A stretch of DNA of 64,000 nucleotides, taken from positions 212,200,501-212,264,500 of the forward strand of contig NC_135786.1 in NCBI RefSeq assembly GCF_051106095.1. The letters run 5' to 3'. Within the stretch, counting starts at the first letter, position 1, and the number at the start of each line of letters is the position of its first letter. The notes under the pieces are model-generated. The model saw only the letters and a list, made by a program, of their open reading frames with translations. It did not search any database and was not told where the DNA came from. Both the position numbers and the translations under genes were made by a program. Origin of the DNA: Pogona vitticeps. Lineage: Eukaryota; Chordata; Lepidosauria; Squamata; Agamidae. Positions 53,721 to 64,000 of the stretch are shown here, piece by piece.

Positions 53721-54951
53721 TGTAGATTTGTCACCAGATGTCCAGGGGCTATAGCAGTGATGGCAAATTTATGGTAGGTGTGCCACAGCTGGCATGCAGA
53801 GCCCTCTCTGTGGGCATGTGAGCCATCAGCCTAGTGGCTAACCTAGTCTCATGACAGCACCAACCCTGCCTCAATTTTTCGCAAGCCCTCCAATGGCCCA
53901 TTGTGTGAGTTGACTGAGTCTCCGCCTTTCCCTTTCAGCCACACCCCATTTTCTCTTGGCTCCTTTCTGGCTGGGGCTGCTTGCTTCCCTCTGAGGAATC
54001 GGGAAAGTGAAGAAGCAGCCACCACTGTTTTGTTTGTGTGAGAGCGACTAAGGGGAAGGAACCTCCGAGAGCTGGGCGGACAGAGCCTGGGATGGGGGAA
54101 AGCAGTGGCAGGGATTTATAGGAAGTTAAAGCCCCTGGCTGGCCAGACCTGAGATAACCCGACATCTTCGTGGTACACTTTGATTCCCCCCCCCCGAATC
54201 CTGGGATCTCTGCTGCCTCCATCGGGACAACAACCCATCCTTGTTCCTGCACAACAAGATGTGAAGCAGAGACTCCTGGAACGTAGCTTCATCCTCCTTG
54301 TCCTGGCTCCCTTTTTTCATTTTGTAGATTATAATTACTTTTAAATTTCCTATATTAGTGTCCTGTGCTTCTTTTATATTTTTGGACTTTTACAGACTAC
54401 AGAAAAATTCAAAGTTTTTAGCAACCTTGCTATTTTAATAATATATATCGTCTACTGGAGAGTTAACAGCGATCCGCAATTAACTAGCTAAATAGTATTT
54501 GTTAGTTCTGTATTTATTGAACAAATAATTGACCAAATTAAAAGTTCTAATTGACAAAATGGGCAGAGGAAATTTGCGGTAATTATGTATCCACCTCAAG
54601 CCCTGTCAATATGGAATCAAAGCTTTGATAAGGTCCTATCTTTGACTGCTCTATTCAATCCTTGCAAGTTACCCCAAACTTCGGTTATTAGTTGTTTTAG
54701 TAATTACATAAATAAGTGAACAAACAGACCAACATATGGAATCAAAGAAAAGTCTTTTAGAGTGTAAACTTACTTACAGAACCTTACACTCTATTTTCCA
54801 GTTTCACACTAAATTCAATAAACAGATTATCCAAGAAACGGAAGTGCTGCATCCTAAGGAAAACTATAATGGTACTTGTGGTGATCCCCCTTTGTTGCTC
54901 CTATTTCTTTGGGCCTCACAAAGGAACACACACCCTTTTCGCTGCCACCAG

Positions 54952-55409
54952 GTATTATCTGATACCACTTCAAGTCCCACACAGGAGCTGCCACCCCAAA
55001 TAGGCCATATACTTTAGGAAGCAGGGCTTATAATCAAGTATTCTTTTATTATTAACCAAAACAACACGAAAATCATATATGAGTTCGTTCAGGTGTTAAT
55101 ACTTTTAAGATCATGCAGTCAATCACTTTACTATCAATTTTATATCTCTCTTGTTATGCTTATACGTTCATTCCTGCTTGTTATATGTGTTTTACTTTCA
55201 ATTTTCTCTCCTAAACCCCTTTAATTTATTCCTAAACCCTAACACTCTCTGTACATCTTCCGGTCCCTGACTCTTTCTACCTCTCCCTAAATCCCACTCC
55301 CTCTAACTCTTCCTCTAGCTCCGCCCCTCCTGCTCTATCCTTCACTCCTCCCCCTTAGCTGCTGTGATGGACAGGCAGGAATGACGTCACCTTTTTGGAT
55401 TCCGCTACA
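54952..55409 (-). mobile_element. LTR fossil (Gypsy-like), minus strand
   Basis: On the minus strand the block starts TGTAGCGGAATCC, has a polyadenylation-type AATAAAAG region and is followed by TGGTGGCAGCG, a primer-binding-site-like word. The sequence beyond it, down to about 54330, may be leader or internal remnant. Broken; no protein region recognisable. Family assignment is inferred from LTR layout only. Confidence 0.45.
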
Positions 55410-55424
55410 GTACTGTAAGATCTT

Positions 55425-55668
55425 TTTGTTACTGTCGTGTGCTGTCAGGTTGCCTCTCACTTCTGGTGACCCTATGAATAAGCAATCTCCAAAATGATCT
55501 GTCCTCAACTCAGCTCTTCTAAACTCAAGCCTTTGGCTTTCTGTGGGGAGTCCATCCATCTCATGTTTGGTCTTTCTCTTTTCCTGTTGCCTTCCACCTT
55601 TCCCAGTGTTATGGTCTTTTCCAGAGAATCAAGCCTGCACATGATGTGCTCAAGTAGGACAACCTCAG
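55425..55668 (-). mobile_element. RTE-type LINE 3' fragment, antisense
   Basis: Follows the antisense copy at 7124 closely (TCCATCTCATGTTTGGTCTT, CCTTCCACCTTTCCCAGTGT). It ends exactly where the next LTR fossil begins. Confidence 0.7.
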
Positions 55669-56043
55669 TGTAGCGTTCACCCTAATATGTTAAGTAGTCA
55701 TGCATATTCATGTTGCAGGCTAATGTTGCTAAGAGGCGGAGCCGAGAGATATGTAATAAAGAGTCAGAGTCAGAGAGTGAGGAGTCAGTCAGTGAGTCAG
55801 TGTGAGAGATCAGAGTGGAGAGAGAGTGTGGTGTTTGGGAGATCTGAGGTGTGATTAGAGTGAAGAGTGAATAAGAACTATTATAACAAATAGAAGGTTG
55901 AGAATGATGATAAATAAATCTGTAGAAGTTACCTATGATTAATAATCAAACATTTGTAATCAATAAACAACTTTTATTTAAAAGACAATCAAGTTTGGAC
56001 CTTCATCTTCAGCCTTCCATAATTAATGTTGATTTAGTGATCA
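55669..56043 (+). mobile_element. Solo-LTR-like fossil, plus strand
   Basis: Starts TGTAGCGTTCACC, carries AATAAA words near 55911 and 55963 and ends GTGATCA just before CTGGTGGCAGCGG, the same primer-site-like word as in the minus-strand LTR next to it. No internal protein region follows; the hAT sequence resumes at once. A broken remnant. Confidence 0.5.
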
Positions 56044-56285
56044 ACTGGTGGCAGCGGGTGAAAAGGAGTATTAGTTTGCCTTCGTGTGCTCTGTGTTTGG
56101 AGATTCAGGCAGGGGCACGAGGAGCAAACACCACACTCAGTTTCATCATTTTTGCCTCATAGTTAGTGATAGTGCCTCAGTATTCAGGTTTTATTGCAGT
56201 GTTTGCACTTTGAAATAAATAAGGTGGTTTTGTGTTGCAGTTTGGGCACTCGGGCTCAAAAAAGTTCACCATCACTGGATTATAG

Positions 56286-56651
56286 CATCTGATGAGGTCC
56301 TTGCTGACCCAGGCAATGGCCAATCTGGTATGGATTTCTGTTTATTTCCTCACATCATAATTGATGGTTGGTGGACACAGTTGGTCTGGCTTCTCAGCTG
56401 GGATATGTCTGGCTTTGGAGACGCTTCAGGTAGCAACGTTACCACGAGCATAGCTCTAAACCTCACTGAAACACACAGGCCCCTCCACCACAAGAAGACC
56501 TGTGTAATTCCATGGAAGGAAAAAAATAAAAGACAGAATATGCAAAACATATGACCTAGAAAGGAAAGCAATTGTTGAGATTATGGAAGAATTAAAACAA
56601 CAGGTAATGGCTACAGCTGGGAAATTGAATGATATGATGGATGCTTTGAAA
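56286..56651 (+). other. Unassigned segment before a miniature element
   Basis: Positions 56574-56651 read as a short helical, Glu/Lys/Met-rich peptide (EIMEELKQQVMATAGKLND). No family is recognised and no start or splice signals support a gene. Confidence 0.3.
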
Positions 56652-57012
56652 CAGTGGTGCCCCGCATAGCGACGTTAATCCATTCCAGGATTAACGTCGC
56701 TATCCGGATTCTTAGCTATGCGGGGGGGAACCCATAGATTAAACTCCGTTTAATGCTTTCCTATGGGGAAAACCTCACCGGTAAGCGAAGAATCCCCCAT
56801 CCGGCCATTTCCCCCCAGCTGGGTGGCACAGGCTTCAGAGCGACCTCCGGGGAAGCCTCCACCGCGGTCGCTCGGAAGCACCTGCCGATCAGCTGGGGGG
56901 AAATGGGGGCCTATAAGAAACATCGCAATGCGATCGCTTTTGCGATTGCAAAATCCGCATTGCTATGCAGATTCATCGTTAAATGGGGTGCTCATTATAC
57001 GAGGCACCACTG
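56652..57012. mobile_element. Tc1/mariner (Tigger-like) miniature element, CAGTGGTGCC family
   Basis: Ends CAGTGGTGCCCCGCATAGCG and TACGAGGCACCACTG with TA on the right (57013-57014). Just inside the left end is GTTAATCCATTCCAGGATTAAC, a short palindrome as in the copies at 21058 and 49271. No transposase. Confidence 0.85.
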
Positions 57013-57179
57013 TATTGGTTTTGGAAAAGAGGCTAAATGGGTATCCTCAGCTGAGAAAATGGCCTGGTTCAGCTCCAGCAGGACACCTGCCTTCTGGTCC
57101 CTCGCATCCCCCTGGGGAAGAGGACAATTCAGGCCCTATGAGAGAGAAAAAAACAGCTAAGGGGCGAGCTTGTCCACTG

Positions 57180-57402
57180 CCATCAACCGGCTTCAACCCA
57201 GGCATGTCTACTGACCAATGTTCTGGCAACTTCATCCTGAAGTTCTGCCAGCCAACATCCACTGGCTTCCACCTGGCATATCCATCCGTTCATCTCTTCC
57301 ACTTCGCTTCTGAAGCCAGCCTCCGCCAGCTCCCAAATACTTGGGTCACACACACACCCCGGCGACATCCCCATGGAATGCCAGCCAGCCTATTCAAACA
57401 CA

Positions 57403-57491
<89 letters not shown>

Positions 57492-57657
57492 CAGCCACCA
57501 CCCTCAACATACACACACCTTCACTCCACCAGCCATTCACATACATGCCCGGACTTCCATCCACTGATATCCATCAAGCTTCCGCCAGCTGGTTTCAGGA
57601 GGATAATATCCCCCGGCTTCATCTGTCAACCTCTGCCGGCTTCCGCTTTGTGGCCTC
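57180..57657. repeat. Degenerate minisatellite built on a CCRGCTTC word
   Basis: Words such as CAACCGGCTTC, CCACTGGCTTCC, CCGCCAGCT, CATCAAGCTTCC and CTGCCGGCTTCCG recur at irregular intervals. The array continues after the LTR element (62940-63060) with CAGCCAGCTTCC and CCACCAGCTTC. The LTR element is inserted into it. The long open frame through it is a consequence of the repeat. Confidence 0.55.
57407..57490. repeat. Compound (CT)n(CA)n microsatellite
   Basis: A CT run to about 57443 passes directly into a CA run to about 57490. Ser-Leu and His-Thr open frames here are artefacts of the repeat. Confidence 0.97.
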
Positions 57658-58170
57658 TGTTACATACAGCACTGATGTTACCTGTCTGTCATGGGTTTGG
57701 AGGGAAAGTTCCATCCTATGGGGAGTGGAAGGCGGGACGTCAGGAGGAGGGGCTGTACTGTATATATATGTGGAGCGTGTGTGGAGAGGTTAGGAGACGA
57801 AGCAGCAGCTGGGAAGAAGAAGCTGGTGTGGGAGTCTGTGTGTCAGACAGGGTACTACTGTGTGTCAGTCAGTACCAACCTGATAGGTTCAGGTGTCTGT
57901 ATGGTTAGCCAGAACTGATAGGTTCAGGGTCTGTGCTTCAAGTTAAGTGTTCTGTGTGAACTAAACTGTGTGCATGTATGAATGAGACTAAGCCACGTTA
58001 CTATATCTTATTCACCTGATCATTTTATTTTGCCTGTGTGTTGTTTTAAATAAACCTTACTCTTTTATTTGTTGAAAATCCATCCCTGGTCTGTGTGACT
58101 TCTTATAGGGAATGGTTGGTGGCAGCTTAGTTAACGTGTGGCAGATCCCAGTAGGTCTGGGTTTGTCACA
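57658..58170 (+). repeat. 5' LTR
   Basis: Begins TGTTACATACAGC and ends GGTTTGTCACA (TG...CA ends). Contains a TATA-like TGTATATATATG near 57760 and AAATAAACC near 58049. The unit is 513 bp, the same as the 3' LTR. Confidence 0.95.
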
Positions 58171-58612
58171 TTGATTGGTGTCCAGCGTGTGGGATACGAC
58201 TGGTCCAGTTGTCCAGTGGTCCAGCAAAGCCTTGGCAAGTGTGCCCAGAGCAAGGGGGGTCTAGTCAGGGACAATCTGAGAGCGCGTAGGTAATCTTCTA
58301 GGTGTGCCTCACGGGGAGGTGCACTAGTAGAAGAATGTGTAACCTCAGATTGGGGGCTAGATTAGGGAGCTCTGAGGCATTCTGTTTTGGCGGGAAAAAG
58401 CTGAGGCAAAATTGTAAAGTAGAAGTGATTTAGCCTGCCTGCTGAGAGGCCCAGCAGAGGGGGGTAGACTCTAGCTCGCAACTGTTGCAAGTTAGTGCTG
58501 AAGGACAGCAGCAATCTATAGAGAAAGCTGGTTCTGAGGCAAAAGAAAAAAAAAAGTGGTCGCTTTATTTTGAGGCTTGACTTTTGAAAGCAGCCTGTTC
58601 TGGGGGGGGATT

Positions 58613-59830
58613 ATGCCCTTGACTCGAAGCCAAATGGCAGAAATGGGTGAAGTGAAAGACCCCCAGGTAGACCAAGGTTCTGAGGATGAATTTGGCTCAG
58701 TGCAGGGTGACAGCACGGGAGAACAGAACCCAGAACTCAGGAAAATGCTCATAGTCCAACAGCATGAACTGAGGATGAGGCAATTTGAAATGGAGGAAAG
58801 GGAAAGAGAGGAAAGATTAGAGAGAGAAAGAAGGCAATTTGAGATAGAGAGATTGGAAAGAGAAGAAAGATTAGAGAGAGAGAAAATTGCTCTGGAAAAA
58901 GAAAGGATGGCGTATGAGTTAAGAAAATTGGAAATGATGAACCAGAACAATAATAACAATAGGGATTCTGAGGGAGGCCAATTGTCTAAAGCTGACCTGA
59001 AGAAATTCCCTGTGTACCACAAGGGAGATTGTCCTGAGGTGTTCTTTTCCTTAGTGGAAAGAGCGTTTGTGGACTTCTCAGTAAGGGAAACTGAGAAGAT
59101 GACCATCATGCGATCTTTAATCAGTGGCAGCCTTGCTGAAGTTTATTCAGAGATGCCAGAGGAACTGATGAAAGATTTTGCAGAGTTTAAAAAACTGGTG
59201 TTTGCAAGACATGGGATAAATGCGGAACAGCTGAGGCAAAGATTCAGGTCAATCACCAAGAAACCAGAGCAGACTTTTACCCAAGTGGGGGCCCAATTGG
59301 TGAGGCTGCTAGAGAAATGGCTATCTCAGGAGGGGACAGAGACCTTTCAGCAGCTCAAAGACTTGATAGCGCTGGAACAGTTCTATTCAGTCCTGCATGG
59401 GGAACTGAAATTCCAGGTGAGGGAAAGGAAACCGAAATCTGTGGCAGAAGCAGCCGAGATCGCAGATTTTATTTCCCAAATAAGAAAGCCCTTGGGTGAG
59501 GGGAAATCTGTAGGGAAACCTAAAGAAACCTACAGCAAGTACTCTCAGGGACCAGGGAAAAGCCAGCAAGGGGGAGGGGCCCATGGTGAAGGGAAGCCCT
59601 CAGACATGAAACCAAGACCTCAGATTTTGGAGGGAAAACCAAGACAAGATGAGAAAGACTCAAAATATAGCAGAAAATGTTATTTCTGTCAGGGAAAGGG
59701 CCATCTAATCTCAGAGTGTGAGAAATTAAAGCAGCTAAAAGGAATTGTGCCTCAGGATTCGAGTGGAACCAAGCCAAAAGCTGTGTTCTGTGTCCAGAGA
59801 GAGCAAGGCTCATTGTCACTGAGGGAGCCT
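58613..59830 (+). other. LTR element: gag region
   Basis: A long charged Glu/Arg coiled-coil-like stretch near the start, a capsid-like region (for example FFSLVERAFVDFSVRETEK) and one CCHC zinc knuckle (CYFCQGKGHLISEC, about 59678-59720). Typical of Ty3/Gypsy gag. Confidence 0.85.
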
Positions 59831-59889
59831 GTTGCCATGGCTACTCAATCTGGAACAGCTACATCTGCTGATCAGGCTGAGGAAAATGG

Positions 59890-60240
59890 TCCTCTTGTGG
59901 AGGTCAAGCGATGCTTGCTCGTGAGAACAGATTCTCAGTTGTTTGAAACAGCAGGGGTGGACGTAGGAATACTTGACCATCAGTATCAGGGGCTGAGGGA
60001 CACTTGTTCCCAGGTGACCCTGTGCCATCCAGATATTATTCCTAGGGAGTATGTAATCCCAAATGAGAGCATGAAGGTGGCAGGGATTGAGGGGCAGGTG
60101 ATCTCACTGCCAGTAGCGGAGGTACCTGTGAACTTTCAAGGCTGGAGGGGAGTTTGGCGGCTAGCAATTTCATCGACTCTGCCAGCAGCCGTGCTCGTGG
60201 GAAATGACCTGGCTGAACATGTGAAACGGGTGCTAGTGAT
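59890..60240 (+). other. LTR element: retropepsin-like region
   Basis: Lies directly after gag in the same frame, with stretches such as VTLCHPDIIPREYVIPN and AAVLVGNDLAEHV that match the flanking part of vertebrate Gypsy protease domains. Confidence 0.6.
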
Positions 60241-60539
60241 TACACGTTCACAAGCCACCACGGGGACAGTTCAGGGGGGTAATGATGAGCCAGAGACGGA
60301 AGCAGAGGGGAGTTCAGAAGCTGTGGTGGAAACCTTAACCACAGACAGCCGATTTGGCCAAGAGCAAAAGGCAGACGCCACTCTCCAAAAGTGTTTTGAA
60401 CAGGTGACTGACGCCCAGCTAACACCTGAAACCCCAGTGAGATTTCTAGAGAAAAAGGGGATTTTGTATAGAGAGACCCTGAGGAATATCTCAAAAGGGG
60501 GAGATGGGATCCGAAGTCAGCTAGTGGTACCTGAAAAGT

Positions 60540-61440
60540 ATCGCCCCATGATCTTACAAAGGGGGCACTCTGACATGTTTGCTGCGCACTTAGGGGTGAA
60601 CAAAACACAGCAGAGAATCACACAGAATTTTTACTGGCCTGACATAGGGAAGCAGATCAGGGAGTTCTGTAAACGATGTGATGTGTGTCAAAGGCAGGGG
60701 AATAGCCGCGACAGGACCAAAGCAAAGTTGTGCCCTTTGCCTGTGATTGACACTCCGTTCAAATGCATAGGGGTGGATATTGTGGGACCTTTGCCCAAGG
60801 CCACAAAGAGGGGGAACAGGTTCATTCTCACCATTGTGGACCATGCCACGAGGTACCCTGAAGCCATTCCCTTGACTAACATTGAAACTAACACAGTGGC
60901 AGATGCCTTGGTGGGGTATATGTCCAGGATGGGAATTGCCTCAGAAATAATCACAGATTTGGGAGCATCGTTCACATCGAAGCTCATGAAACGGTTATGG
61001 CAAATCTGTGGAATTAAGCACAAGGAAACCACTGCCTATCACCCTGAAAGTAATGGGTTAACTGAGAAGTTCAATGGGACTCTAATGCGCATGATTAGGG
61101 CTTACTTGGCAGAGAATCCAAACAATTGGGACCAGAAGCTGCAATCCCTTTTGTTTGCTTATCAATCAGTGCCACAAGCCAGTACCGGGTTCAGTCCGTT
61201 TGAACTTTTATTTGGGAGAAGGGTGAAAGGGCCACTTGATTTGATCAAACAAAATTGGGAGCAGATCACCCAGGATGACCCACAAGATGTTGTGATATAT
61301 ATAGACTCTTTAAGGAAGAGAAACCTAGAGCTAGCAGCAGAGACCCTGCAAGCTCAAAAGGTCAGAAAGAAAGATTGGGATGACCAGGAAGGCAGGGAGA
61401 GGCACTTTGACCCAGGGGAGGAAGTGCTTTGGCCTAGGCC
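60540..61440 (+). other. LTR element: integrase region
   Basis: An HHCC zinc-binding block (HSDMFAAHLGVNKTQQRI to CKRCDVCQRQ, about 60565-60700) is followed by an integrase core: IGVDIVGPLP, IITDLGASFTSKL and TAYHPESNGLTEKFNGTL. A GPLDL motif follows near 61230. Confidence 0.9.
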
Positions 61441-61479
61441 CTGCAAAGAGAATAAACTGCAGCTGGGTAGCCCAGAAAT

Positions 61480-62158
61480 AAAATACTTGGGTCACATAGT
61501 AGGGGGAGGAGTGATAAAACCCCTCGAGGCCAAGATAGAAGCAGTTCGTGATTGGCCCAGACCCAACACCAAGAAAAAAGTCAAATCATTTCTTGGGTTG
61601 GTGGGCTACTACAGAAAGTTCATCCCGAGGTTTAGCGAGATTGCGGCTCCGCTGACCGATCTGACGAGGAAGAAGACTGATGACCGCATCCCGTGGACCA
61701 GCGACTGTGAGGCGGCGTTCCAGAGGTTGAAGGAGGCGCTCGTCCAGTATCCAGTGCTGCGTGCTCCTGACTTCGACCGGGAGTTCATCATCTACACCGA
61801 TGCGTCTAACAGCGGGGTAGGAGCAGTTCTTTGCCAGGAGGATGAGAATGGTGACCAGCATCCAGTGTCCTACCTGAGTAGGAAACTCCAGAAAGGTGAG
61901 AGACATTTGGCAACCGTGGAGAAGGAGTGTCTGGCCATAGTCTACGCGATCCAGAAGGCCAAGCCTTACATCTGGGGAAGACATTTTATTCTGTGCACTG
62001 ACCATTCACCACTGCAATGGTTAAAGACAATGAAAACCCACAATAGCAAACTTATGAGGTGGGCTTTAAACCTGCAGGACTATGATTTTGAAGTGAAGGT
62101 GGTCAGAGGGTCAGTGAACTGTGTTGCTGACGCCTTGTCAAGAAGACCTGAAGAATGA
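61480..62158 (+). other. LTR element: reverse-transcriptase end and RNase H region
   Basis: Contains KYLGHIVGGGVIKPLEAKI, SFLGLVGYYRKFIPRFSEIA and the RNase H block FIIYTDASNSGVGAVLCQ, ATVEKECLAIVYAI, LCTDHSPLQWL and NCVADALSRRPEE. It lies after the integrase region, next to the 3' LTR. Confidence 0.88.
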
Positions 62159-62426
62159 AGACGGCGAAAGAAACATGGACTATGTATATATTTTGGTGAC
62201 CAAAGGTTAAATGTACCTGGTTTTTTTGAATTTGGTTTGTATGAATAAAGGTAACTTGATGTATTGTTAATGGTAAATGTTTAAATGCCTAATAGAGTGT
62301 AAGTATAAGTAAGTATGGTATTGTATGTTATTATATAACTGTTTTTGTATGTTTTGGGTCCAGGTTGTTTTTTGGTGAAAAGCACCTTAGCTTTCCCCCT
62401 ACAAAACAACTTATAAAGAGGGGAGG

Positions 62427-62939
62427 TGTTACATACAGCACTGATGTTACCTGTCTGTCATGGGTTTGGAGGGAAAGTTCCATCCTATGGGAAGTGGAAG
62501 GCGGGACGTCAGGAGGAGGGGCTGTACTGTATATATATGTGGAGCGTGTGTGGAGAGGTTAGGAGACGAAGCAGCAGCTGGGAAGAAGAAGCTGGTGTGG
62601 GAGTCTGTGTGTCAGACAGGGTACTACTGTGTGTCAGTCAGTACCAACCTGATAGGTTCAGGTGTCTGTATGGTTAGCCAGAACTGATAGGTTCAGGGTC
62701 TGTGCTTCAAGTTAAGTGTTCTGTGTGAACTAAACTGTGTGCATGTATGAATGAGACTAAGCCACGTTACTATATCTTATTCACCTGATCATTTTATTTT
62801 GCCTGTGTGTTGTTTTAAATAAACCTTACTCTTTTATTTGTTGAAAATCCATCCCTGGTCTGTGTGACTTCTTATAGGGAATGGTTGGTGGCAGCTTAGT
62901 TAACGTGTGGCAGATCCCGGTAGGTCTGGGTTTGTCACA
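62427..62939 (+). repeat. 3' LTR
   Basis: Same 513-bp unit as the 5' LTR with about two differences, preceded by the polypurine tract at 62415-62426 and followed by the GCCTC duplication. Confidence 0.95.
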
Positions 62940-63060
62940 GCCTCAGCCAGCTTCCGCAGGGAGATTCCACCAGCTTCTGTCTGCCAATGTCCACCGACTT
63001 CCCCCGGTCCATCGCTGACATCAGCCAGCTTCAAGCCACGGATCTCCACCAGCCTTGAGC
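62940..63060. repeat. Right-hand part of the degenerate CCRGCTTC minisatellite
   Basis: Continues the array interrupted by the LTR element (CAGCCAGCTTCCG, CCACCAGCTTC, CCACCGACTTCC). Confidence 0.5.
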
Positions 63061-63204
63061 TGTTAACTCGTAAGCCCACTTAGCAAATTCATCTGCTTTT
63101 GCAAGAGAACTTGCCTTGGGCAGAAGGGCCTGGTCCCCTGCAGCTGCTGCCATTCTCTCTGCCGGACTGCCCTATTGCCACTGGCCTCCCTTCTGGTCTC
63201 CTGC

Positions 63205-63283
63205 CCTGTCCAGCACAGCTAGTGGTGAAGACTTCTGGGAGTTTTAATCCAAAAACATCTAGGGACCCTAAATTGGGAACCAC
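63205..63283. mobile_element. hAT miniature element fragment, CAGTGGTTCTTAACC family
   Basis: CAGCACAGCTAGTGGTGAAG and CTTCTGGGAGTT, then ATTGGGAACCACTA, match the right half of the element at 19949. The left half is missing. Confidence 0.65.
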
Positions 63284-63289
63284 TAATCT

Positions 63290-64000
63290 AAAATAAATTG
63301 CTTAATGTCAGAGAAATCTGCAGCCTCCATTATATTTCCAACAGAGTGGAAATAGTTCCTCTCTCTGAGATGACTAAAAAAGCTTCAAGCCATTAAAGAA
63401 GGATATTAGGTTCTAGCAATTTATCAATGAAAAGAATGCAAATCAATTTTCTGTTGTCAACTTGGATGCTAAATATTTGACTGAGGCAAGTCATGGGTAG
63501 TTTTATGGATCATCCTACTTGTTTTCCCATCAGATCAGGTGCTTTTAATCACAGATTCTTACTAAGATCTGATTAACTCTTTTCACTTTCTGTGTTTTAT
63601 GACTTCATCCCTTTGCAACTATACCTTAAAAATATGCATATTTCAAATAGCATCTCTGAATTTACAGAAGCTTGTCTCAATCTATTAAAACAGCAGTTAC
63701 AGATATTTCTCCTTGTCCTTTGCAGACAATTTTAATACACATTTACAACATAGAGCTTTCACATAAACTGACTGCTAAATCTGAGTGACAATAGATGACA
63801 TGGCCAATGCAACCTGGTAAGTTTAGAAGTAGGCAATTGAGATAACTCAGCCAGTATTTCATAAAATCTTTATACATTATGGACAGAACCTTGCATTGTA
63901 GATCAGTTAGGCAAACCTATGGGGTGTGGGAGAGTTAGCTTTAGTTAAAAGGTATTACAAGCCACAGGCACTAAGTAATAGAAAGGAAATTTGGACTGAA
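63290..64000. other. Spacer, no feature seen
   Basis: Ordinary AT-rich sequence to the end of the window, with no exon, repeat family or RNA gene recognised. Confidence 0.5.

Larger units (their letters stand above)
53755..56277. mobile_element. hAT-type element (CAGTGATGGC family) broken up by nested insertions
   Basis: Left end CAGTGATGGCAAATTTATGG and right end AAAAAAGTTCACCATCACTG are inverted repeats. The 8-bp flanks GGCTATAG and GATTATAG match at six of eight positions. The element's own sequence occupies about 53755-54330 and 56060-56277; between them lie two LTR fossils in opposite orientation and an RTE fragment. No transposase frame remains. Confidence 0.65.
57658..62939 (+). mobile_element. 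Young Ty3/Gypsy-group LTR retrotransposon, Gmr1-like domain order
   Basis: A 5.28 kb element with two 513-bp LTRs (57658-58170 and 62427-62939) that differ at about two positions. It is flanked by a 5-bp target duplication GCCTC (57653-57657 and 62940-62944), with a polypurine tract AAAGAGGGGAGG just before the 3' LTR. One long frame (about 58613-62158) carries gag, protease-like, integrase and reverse-transcriptase/RNase H type regions, in that order. Integrase lies before RNase H, as in the Gmr1-like branch and unlike the usual Gypsy order. The copy is broken: its pol is incomplete, with roughly one major loss. LTR similarity suggests an insertion within the last few million years, assuming a rate near one per billion sites per year. 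Confidence 0.93.

Noticed and set aside
57290-57793. Open frames rich in Arg-Glu, Ser-Leu or His-Thr
   Set aside because: They are translations of the (CT)n(CA)n microsatellite and surrounding degenerate repeat, not proteins.

Overview
The window is nuclear DNA from a vertebrate, almost certainly a squamate reptile (lizard or snake). Two host genes lie in the same order and orientation that I recall for mammals: the 3' half of TMEM67 (meckelin, twelve coding exons, 654-17733, + strand) and the whole of PDP1 (pyruvate dehydrogenase phosphatase catalytic subunit 1, + strand, CpG-island promoter near 32.3 kb, coding exons at 35.2 and 39.2-40.9 kb). Squamate origin is inferred from the repeats: a BovB LINE with a long open reverse-transcriptase frame, RTE and CR1/L2-type LINEs, hAT and Tc1/mariner-type miniature elements, and a tRNA-derived SINE. 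There are no bacterial genes, CRISPR arrays, rRNA genes or intact tRNA genes.

Layout. 1-17.9 kb: TMEM67 exons and introns, with a 1.8 kb BovB insertion in one intron. 18-32.2 kb: the TMEM67-PDP1 spacer, mostly old LINE, hAT and mariner-type repeats, two minisatellites and an unrecognised protein-like block on the minus strand (31.2-31.9 kb). 32.2-43.1 kb: the PDP1 promoter, a non-coding first exon, a small alternative coding exon, the main coding exon and a long 3' UTR with several poly(A) signals. 43.1-64 kb: the spacer downstream of PDP1, increasingly repeat-dense. It ends in a nest of hAT, RTE and LTR fossils (53.5-57 kb) and a young, TSD-flanked LTR retrotransposon (57,658-62,939).

How the genes relate. 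TMEM67 encodes a ciliary transition-zone membrane protein; PDP1 encodes the mitochondrial phosphatase that reactivates pyruvate dehydrogenase. They are neighbours without a known shared pathway.

The most unusual items are: the LTR element, whose integrase region precedes its RNase H region (Gmr1-like order rather than the usual Ty3/Gypsy order); a perfect 49-bp inverted repeat with a 5-nt spacer inside a mariner-type element; a 111-bp foldback insertion with a perfect 13-bp target duplication; the BovB copy with a perfect 12-bp target duplication; and the conserved PDP1 micro-exon that adds an alternative N-terminus. I did not find a convincing wholly new gene system.
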